Of a DNA stretch of 64,000 nt, positions 59,601 through 64,000 are shown one piece after another. This stretch comes from Bacillota bacterium (lineage in GTDB: Bacteria; Bacillota; Clostridia; Oscillospirales; Oscillospiraceae), in the NCBI GenBank assembly GCA_023459875.1, contig JAEWRY010000001.1, forward strand, positions 72,106 to 136,105, written 5' to 3'. The notes below the pieces were generated by a model. The model searched no databases. It was not told the DNA's origin and worked only from the letters and a program-made list of their open reading frames with translations. Positions within the stretch are counted from its first letter, which is position 1; each line of letters opens with the position of its first letter. Position numbers and translations under genes: made by a program.

Positions 59601-60875
59601 GTGGTACCTATTTTATTAATCTGCATATTTGTGCTGTTTGCCAGCAGCGCGCCCATCACTGTGGCGCTGGGCCTTTCCGGTTTTACCGCCTTGCTGCTTG
59701 GTTCCACGCTTGAACCTATGATTGTCATTCAGCGGCTTGTCGGCGGTATCGATTCCTTTTCGCTGATGGCGCTCCCCTTTTTCATCCTTTCTGCAAACCT
59801 GATGGCAACGGGCGGCTTGTCCAAAAGATTGCTAGATTGGTGCCGGGCGTTGGTCGGCCATATCTGCGGCGGCATTGCAATCGCCACGGAATTGGCAAGC
59901 ATGTTTTTCGGCGCTCTTTCCGGTTCCAGTCCGGCAACCATCATTGCAATCGGCAGGCTTATGTATCCCGACCTCATTGAGCGTAAATACCCCAAAAAAT
60001 TTGTCGGCGGCCTGCTCGCGTCCTCCGGTTCGGTGGCGCTCATTATTCCGCCGAGCATCACGATCATTATTTATTGTACCGTGACGGGCGCTTCCGTAGG
60101 CAAATGCTTTATTGCCGGAATTACCGCCGGCTTAATCTTTGGCTTGAGCAGCCTGGTTTATATCTATTTCTATAGTCGGAAACTCAATTTGCCTCGAGAC
60201 AAAAAGTCTACCGGTCGTGAACTCTGGCATGCCACGAAAAAAGCCTTTGCCGCTCTCATGGTTCCAGTCATCATTCTGGGCGGTATCTATTCGGGTATTT
60301 GTACGCCAACGGACGCTGCCGCAATTTCTGCTGTATATGCATTGATTATCGGACTGTTTGTCTATAAAGAGATGACGCTTCAGGATCTTTGGAAGGTCCT
60401 GATTGATTCTGCCGTAGGGACTTCTCAGGTGCTGGTGCTGATGTCTTCCGCAACGATTCTGGCCTGGATTCTCACGGTCAGTCAGGTGTCTACCTTTATT
60501 ACAACCTCTTTGCTGGCCAATGTGACAAGCAAAGCGCTTTTTCTGCTGGTGATCAATCTCATCCTGCTGGTAATGGGCATGTTTATGGACGGTTCGGCCT
60601 CCATCCTTATTATCGCTCCCCTGATATATCCTTTAGCGGTTGGTCTGGGAATCCATCCTGTTCATCTGTGCCTCGTTATGATTGCCAATCTGGCGATCGG
60701 TATGTATACGCCTCCATTCGGCATGAATCTGTTTGTTACAAGTTCTATTACCAAAACGGATATGGTGGAAATGCTGCCCGGCGTTTGGCCATTCCTAGCG
60801 GTTAATATTGTCAGCTTGGCAGTCATTACTTACTTCCCGGATATAATAATGTTCCTGCCAAATCTGGCGCATTGA
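59601..60875 (+). CDS. dctM: TRAP transporter large permease DctM
   Basis: This 424-residue protein has about twelve membrane segments. LPFFILSANLMATGGLSKRLLDW, LFGALSGSSPATIIAIG-type (FFGALSGSSPATIIAIG), IPPSITIIIYCTVTGASVGKCFIAG and MFMDGSASILIIAPLIYPLAVGLGIHPVH are DctM signatures. The start is GTG at 59601 with AAAGGAG 10 bp ahead. It forms the transporter with dctP and dctQ. Confidence 0.94.
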   Translation: MVPILLICIFVLFASSAPITVALGLSGFTALLLGSTLEPMIVIQRLVGGIDSFSLMALPFFILSANLMATGGLSKRLLDWCRALVGHICGGIAIATELASMFFGALSGSSPATIIAIGRLMYPDLIERKYPKKFVGGLLASSGSVALIIPPSITIIIYCTVTGASVGKCFIAGITAGLIFGLSSLVYIYFYSRKLNLPRDKKSTGRELWHATKKAFAALMVPVIILGGIYSGICTPTDAAAISAVYALIIGLFVYKEMTLQDLWKVLIDSAVGTSQVLVLMSSATILAWILTVSQVSTFITTSLLANVTSKALFLLVINLILLVMGMFMDGSASILIIAPLIYPLAVGLGIHPVHLCLVMIANLAIGMYTPPFGMNLFVTSSITKTDMVEMLPGVWPFLAVNIVSLAVITYFPDIIMFLPNLAH

Positions 60876-60891
60876 TGAGGAGGATTTATAT

Positions 60892-62076
60892 ATGCTGGAA
60901 CTACGTGATCAGTGTGCCATTCAAAACCGTTTGCAGGCATGTATGGAGAAGGCCGGCCTTGACGCAATGATTTTAACTGCGCCGGAAGCCATTTTCTACG
61001 CAACCGGTTTCGCCAGTCAATTTTTGTACCAGTCCAATCAGATCGGACTGACGGTCGCTGTCGTACCCAAAACGGGCAGGCTTACATTGATTTGCAGCGA
61101 ATTTGAGAATCAAACCGCTGTTTCAAGCTGCAAAGATATTGAAATCATGGCATATCCGATGTGGATTTACATTGAGGACTACGCAAAGGATGACGGAGAA
61201 GACAAGCCCGCGCAGCCGGATTTGAACCGTACCTTCCGCTGGGCCGCGGAGATCATCAAATCCCAATACAGTAATCCTAAAGTGGGCATTGAGAGCGAGA
61301 AAATATCTCATTTCAAATGGGATTATCTTCAAACTGAGTTTCCCGGTGATCAACTGGTGGACTGCAGCGCGACTCTGGTGGAATCCAGAATGATCAAGAC
61401 GCCGTGGGAAATCAGCGTTTTGCGCCGCGGAGCGGAAATTTCCGAAGTCGCCATGTACAAAACCGCTCATGAGGTTACCCCTGGCATGACGGAAGCCGAC
61501 GTAATGCGCCTGTTTAAAATGAACTGCCAGATGCAATCTCCCGACGTTATGGACATTCTTCAGGCGCATACCATAGCAGCCGATTTTGCGCCCGCGATCG
61601 TTCCTCGCCATAACCGCCTGCGCCTGGGAGATGTTGTCCGCCTTGACGGAGGCCCGATCTATTGCGGCTATGGCGCGGATTTAGCGCGCACCTATGTTTT
61701 AGGCAATACCACGGACAAACGACGCGAAGAAATCTATTCCATTCTTTGGAAGGGAAATAACTGCGCCAAAGAAATGCTCGGCCCCGGTGTGCGCATGTGC
61801 GATGTATTCAGCGCGGTTCAGGCAACCATCAAGAAAGATATTCCCGGATTCAAACGCGGACATCACGGACATTCAATCGGATGCAACCGTTTTACGGAAG
61901 AAGCTCCGTTTATTGCCGGCACCGAGATGCGCAAATTCCAGCCGGGCATGGTATTTTGTCTTGAAATGCCTTATTACAGCAGCAGGAACCACAGCTTTAA
62001 CATTGAAGACACATTTATGGTAACTGAAACTGGCGTTGAGTTTTTTACCCATGCCAATGAAAGCCTTTATCTTTAG
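60892..62076 (+). CDS. M24 family metallopeptidase (Xaa-Pro/creatinase-like)
   Basis: This 394-residue pita-bread hydrolase has an N-terminal creatinase-like domain (1-160) and the catalytic domain. Metal-site residues are visible: Asp in VVRLDGGPIY, Asp in GYGADLARTYV, His in RGHHGHSIGCNRF, Glu in FCLEMPYY and Glu in FNIEDTFMV. Family members cleave X-Pro dipeptides or C-N bonds such as in creatine. Position between a TRAP importer and a C-S lyase suggests that it trims an imported conjugate. AGGAGGA precedes the ATG. Confidence 0.88.
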   Translation: MLELRDQCAIQNRLQACMEKAGLDAMILTAPEAIFYATGFASQFLYQSNQIGLTVAVVPKTGRLTLICSEFENQTAVSSCKDIEIMAYPMWIYIEDYAKDDGEDKPAQPDLNRTFRWAAEIIKSQYSNPKVGIESEKISHFKWDYLQTEFPGDQLVDCSATLVESRMIKTPWEISVLRRGAEISEVAMYKTAHEVTPGMTEADVMRLFKMNCQMQSPDVMDILQAHTIAADFAPAIVPRHNRLRLGDVVRLDGGPIYCGYGADLARTYVLGNTTDKRREEIYSILWKGNNCAKEMLGPGVRMCDVFSAVQATIKKDIPGFKRGHHGHSIGCNRFTEEAPFIAGTEMRKFQPGMVFCLEMPYYSSRNHSFNIEDTFMVTETGVEFFTHANESLYL

Positions 62077-62088
62077 ATGGAGAATATA

Positions 62089-63291
62089 ATGGGAAACTTA
62101 AAAGAATATTTTGATCAATATATAGAACGTCGTGGCACTCGCAGCATTAAATGGGATGGCTGCAACGAAAAATTCGGGATAGATCCTTCTCAGGAAATGA
62201 TACCCATGTGGATTGCTGATATGGATTTCAAATGCCCTCCTAAGGTGATCGAAGCGGTCACAAAGAAGGCGCAGGAGGGTATTTACGGCTACTGCGCAAA
62301 GCCCAACAGCTTTAATGAGGCGATTGTTCACTGGGTGAAGCGTCGTTACCACTGGGATGTGAAAAAGGAATGGATTGTTTTTACCCCCGGTGTTATCCCC
62401 GGGTTTACCCTGGCCATTCAGGCGTTTACCGCCCCTGGTGACGGCATTATCGTTCAGACCCCCGTTTACTACCCGTTTATGGATGGTGTTAATAATAATA
62501 GCCGCACATTAGTGGAGAACACTCTCGTCCAAAAAGGAAATGGCAGCTATATCATTGACTTTGCCGACTTGGAGAAAAAAGCGAAAGATCCAAAAAACAA
62601 ACTGATGATCATTTCAAATCCTCATAATCCTGTTGGCCGCTGCTGGACACCTGCAGAATTGGAGCGTGTAGGCAATATCTGCGCTGAGAATAATGTAATT
62701 CTGGTATCTGATGAGATACATGCTGATCTTATTATGTCTGGCTATACGCATACTGCTATGAGTTCTTTGTCGGAAAAAATTCGCCAGAATACAATTACAA
62801 ACTATGCACCGAGTAAAACGTTTAATCTAGCCGGGTTACAGACTGCCTATACGATTATTCCCAACGATAAGATACGTGCAGCGTATGAAGCGCGGTTGAA
62901 AGCCAACAGGATATTCAACATGAATTGGTTCGGCCCCGTTGCTCTTGAGACCGCATATAACGAGTGCGAAGATTATGCGGATGACCTGAGGGCTTACTTA
63001 ACCGCAAATAAGGAATACATGGCGAATTATCTCCGTGAAAATCTTCCTCAATTAAAAATGACGGAGTTGGAAGCTACCTATTTGACTTGGGTCGATTTTC
63101 GCGGAACAGGCATGACTACAGAAGAAATTGAATATTTTATCGCTCATGAAGCGCGCATCGGCGTGGATATGGGGACCTGGTTCGGAACCGGTGGTGCCGG
63201 CTTCCTCAGATTCAGCATTGCCTGCCCGCATTGTCTTTTAGCTAAAGCTTTAGACCAGTTGGCAGCGGCGTTACAAGGCCACAGATTTTAA
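62089..63291 (+). CDS. patB: PatB/MalY family PLP-dependent C-S lyase
   Basis: This 400-residue fold-type I enzyme has IERRGTRSIKWD at the start (family signature), SNPHNPVGRCWTPAEL, VSDEIHADLIM and the PLP Lys in APSKTFNLAGLQ. Family enzymes cleave the C-S bond of cystathionine or S-substituted cysteines, giving a thiol and 2-aminoacrylate. GGAG lies 5 bp before ATG 62089; an earlier in-frame ATG at 62077 directly follows the previous stop. It is last in the operon that begins with ridA. Codon use is AT-rich. Confidence 0.9.
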   Translation: MGNLKEYFDQYIERRGTRSIKWDGCNEKFGIDPSQEMIPMWIADMDFKCPPKVIEAVTKKAQEGIYGYCAKPNSFNEAIVHWVKRRYHWDVKKEWIVFTPGVIPGFTLAIQAFTAPGDGIIVQTPVYYPFMDGVNNNSRTLVENTLVQKGNGSYIIDFADLEKKAKDPKNKLMIISNPHNPVGRCWTPAELERVGNICAENNVILVSDEIHADLIMSGYTHTAMSSLSEKIRQNTITNYAPSKTFNLAGLQTAYTIIPNDKIRAAYEARLKANRIFNMNWFGPVALETAYNECEDYADDLRAYLTANKEYMANYLRENLPQLKMTELEATYLTWVDFRGTGMTTEEIEYFIAHEARIGVDMGTWFGTGGAGFLRFSIACPHCLLAKALDQLAAALQGHRF

Positions 63292-63307
63292 TTAAATTCT
63301 CATCTTC

Positions 63308-63634
63308 TTAAGATGATGTGCGCAAAAGATCATGCAAAGCATTAGCGCGGATAAGGACAGAAAAGATACGAAGTTGGACGCCGCGCGGCGGGAGACAAGT
63401 AGGTTGATTTTCCGCAGATACCCGGAAAACGGAATGCCTGTGCCGCATCGACGAACTAAAACAGGCCAACAAGCTCTGCTTGTTGGCCTGTTCGATTCGC
63501 CAGCGCGAACAATATCCATTTAAGCTGTCTGTTTTCGTAATCGCGTCTGGCGATATCCTAATAGTCCTTTGACATTCACAAGAGACATGTTTTGCTCCCC
63601 CCGAAACATCGATTGAGGGCTCCTCCTCCATCAT
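63308..63634 (-). pseudogene. Degraded ORF, possibly transposase remnant
   Basis: A minus-strand open frame of about 108 codons with a stretch NGYCSRWRIEQANKQ that faintly recalls the YRRRWxIE region of IS4-type transposases. The signal is too weak to name a family. The frame contains a perfect 15-bp hairpin (63460-63492). It lies at the right edge of the AT-rich island, where mobile-element debris would be expected. Confidence 0.25.
63460..63492. repeat. Perfect 15-bp hairpin
   Basis: AACAGGCCAACAAGC (63460-63474) pairs perfectly with GCTTGTTGGCCTGTT (63478-63492) around TCT. No T-run follows on either strand. Confidence 0.85.
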
Positions 63635-63637
63635 GTC

Positions 63638-63859
63638 TCGGCACCATTGTTAAAAGGTGATACCCACCCTATCCAAGGTGTGCTGTACTATCCGGAACGT
63701 ATCGCCGGACGCATCATCACCGGAGAAAGCAGCATTGAGGAGGTCGGAGAAGAGGCGTTTGCCGCCGTTCTCGCCCTGCTCTCAGGACATCAGACCAAAA
63801 ACGAGACGCTCGGCTACCACAGCTCGATCGATATTTACACCATGGGACCGGTCATCTGA
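63638..63859 (+). pseudogene. UxaA-type hydrolase, C-terminal remnant
   Basis: About 73 codons remain. PLLKGDTHPIQGVLYYPERI and AGRIITGESSIEEVGEEAF match the end of UxaA/altronate dehydratase-type proteins, where an Asn-Ala-Gly-rich segment is followed by GEEIFELIL and a TKxExLGY stretch; here TKNETLGYHSSIDIYTMGPVI closes the frame. The N-terminal 300 or so residues are missing, replaced by the preceding AT-rich DNA. The GC content returns to that of the core genome here. Confidence 0.55.
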
Positions 63860-63887
63860 CCGCCCAAAATATGAGGAGGAAATAATC

Positions 63888-64000
63888 ATGGAACAGGAAA
63901 AAACCATGGGCCAGCTGGCCAGCGATTACGCCATTGAAAACTTCAAACACGGTCTCAACTGCGCGGAGAGCGTTTATAACGCCCTGGTCCGGGCGGGGGC
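63888..64000 (+). CDS. C_GCAxxG_C_C family protein, 3' end outside window
   Basis: The first 37 codons are visible: MEQEKTMGQLASDYAIENFK and then HGLNCAESVYNALVRAG. The NCAESV motif in this position marks the C_GCAxxG_C_C redox family of anaerobes, whose role is not established. GAGGAGG lies ahead of the ATG. The rest, with the other Cys residues, is beyond the window. Confidence 0.75.
   Translation, partial: MEQEKTMGQLASDYAIENFKHGLNCAESVYNALVRAG

Overview
The window reads as chromosome of a GC-rich (by eye roughly 58-60% G+C) anaerobic, endospore-forming Firmicute of the Clostridia, most like Oscillospiraceae. The grounds are the spore genes yqfC and yqfD in the yqfC-yqfD-phoH-ybeY-era-recO block, a flavodiiron protein, acetate kinase, fermentative glutamate dehydrogenase, an S-layer-anchored exoprotein and clostridial-type gene families. 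I could run no searches; family names rest on motifs I can read.

Layout. 1-3054: a flavin/quinone-type redox membrane trio (ApbE, NusG-II membrane protein, Gx/EetB-like transporter) and a deacetylase-like lipoprotein. 3230-9918: thioesterase, tmcAL, ackA, a pseudouridine synthase, a flavodiiron protein with fused rubredoxin, hemW. 10261-19162: a 1028-residue S-layer phosphodiester glycosidase, gdhA, an IS630 remnant, an FAD dehydrogenase, a Met-Glu-Val tRNA cluster and prfC. 19379-26932: an EAL protein, ECF S component, gap, a histidine-kinase-like protein with tandem repeats, an XpaC-like protein with a Gln-Asn tract, and a ferredoxin-flavodoxin. 27227-38399: a TrpXYZ-type ABC importer, tRNA-Val, PspC, DEAD helicase, ABC-F, metG, TatD and its partner radical SAM protein. 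38606-46724: a nucleoside salvage operon with three phosphorylase paralogues, a GntR regulator and a BMP-type ABC importer, behind a sigma-A promoter and a HutC-type operator. 47136-54696: spore/rRNA/repair block, rhomboid, YlmH, smpB, cyclophilin, tmRNA.

From the tmRNA end to about 63640 the DNA becomes AT-richer and looks like an inserted island. It carries a divergently arranged cassette: a YheO/DauR-like regulator and alpha-hydroxy-acid oxidase on one side, and RidA, a TRAP transporter, an M24 peptidase and a PatB C-S lyase on the other. A consensus promoter with a perfect 11-bp inverted repeat lies between them. PatB would make 2-aminoacrylate and RidA would detoxify it, so I infer salvage of an S-substituted cysteine compound. 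At the right edge lie a degraded ORF, a truncated UxaA-like gene and the start of a C_GCAxxG_C_C protein.

The most unusual feature is a hairpin-rich non-coding element (Element A). Two copies have 207-nt cores of identical length, and each core is bracketed by an exact 33-bp direct repeat that is itself a hairpin, with a repeat period of 240 bp both times. The 33-bp hairpin differs completely between the two copies. A third, diverged copy lies in reverse orientation beside the IS630 remnant. The stems of the element carry compensatory base changes around an invariant TTCAC loop, which argues for a maintained structure.
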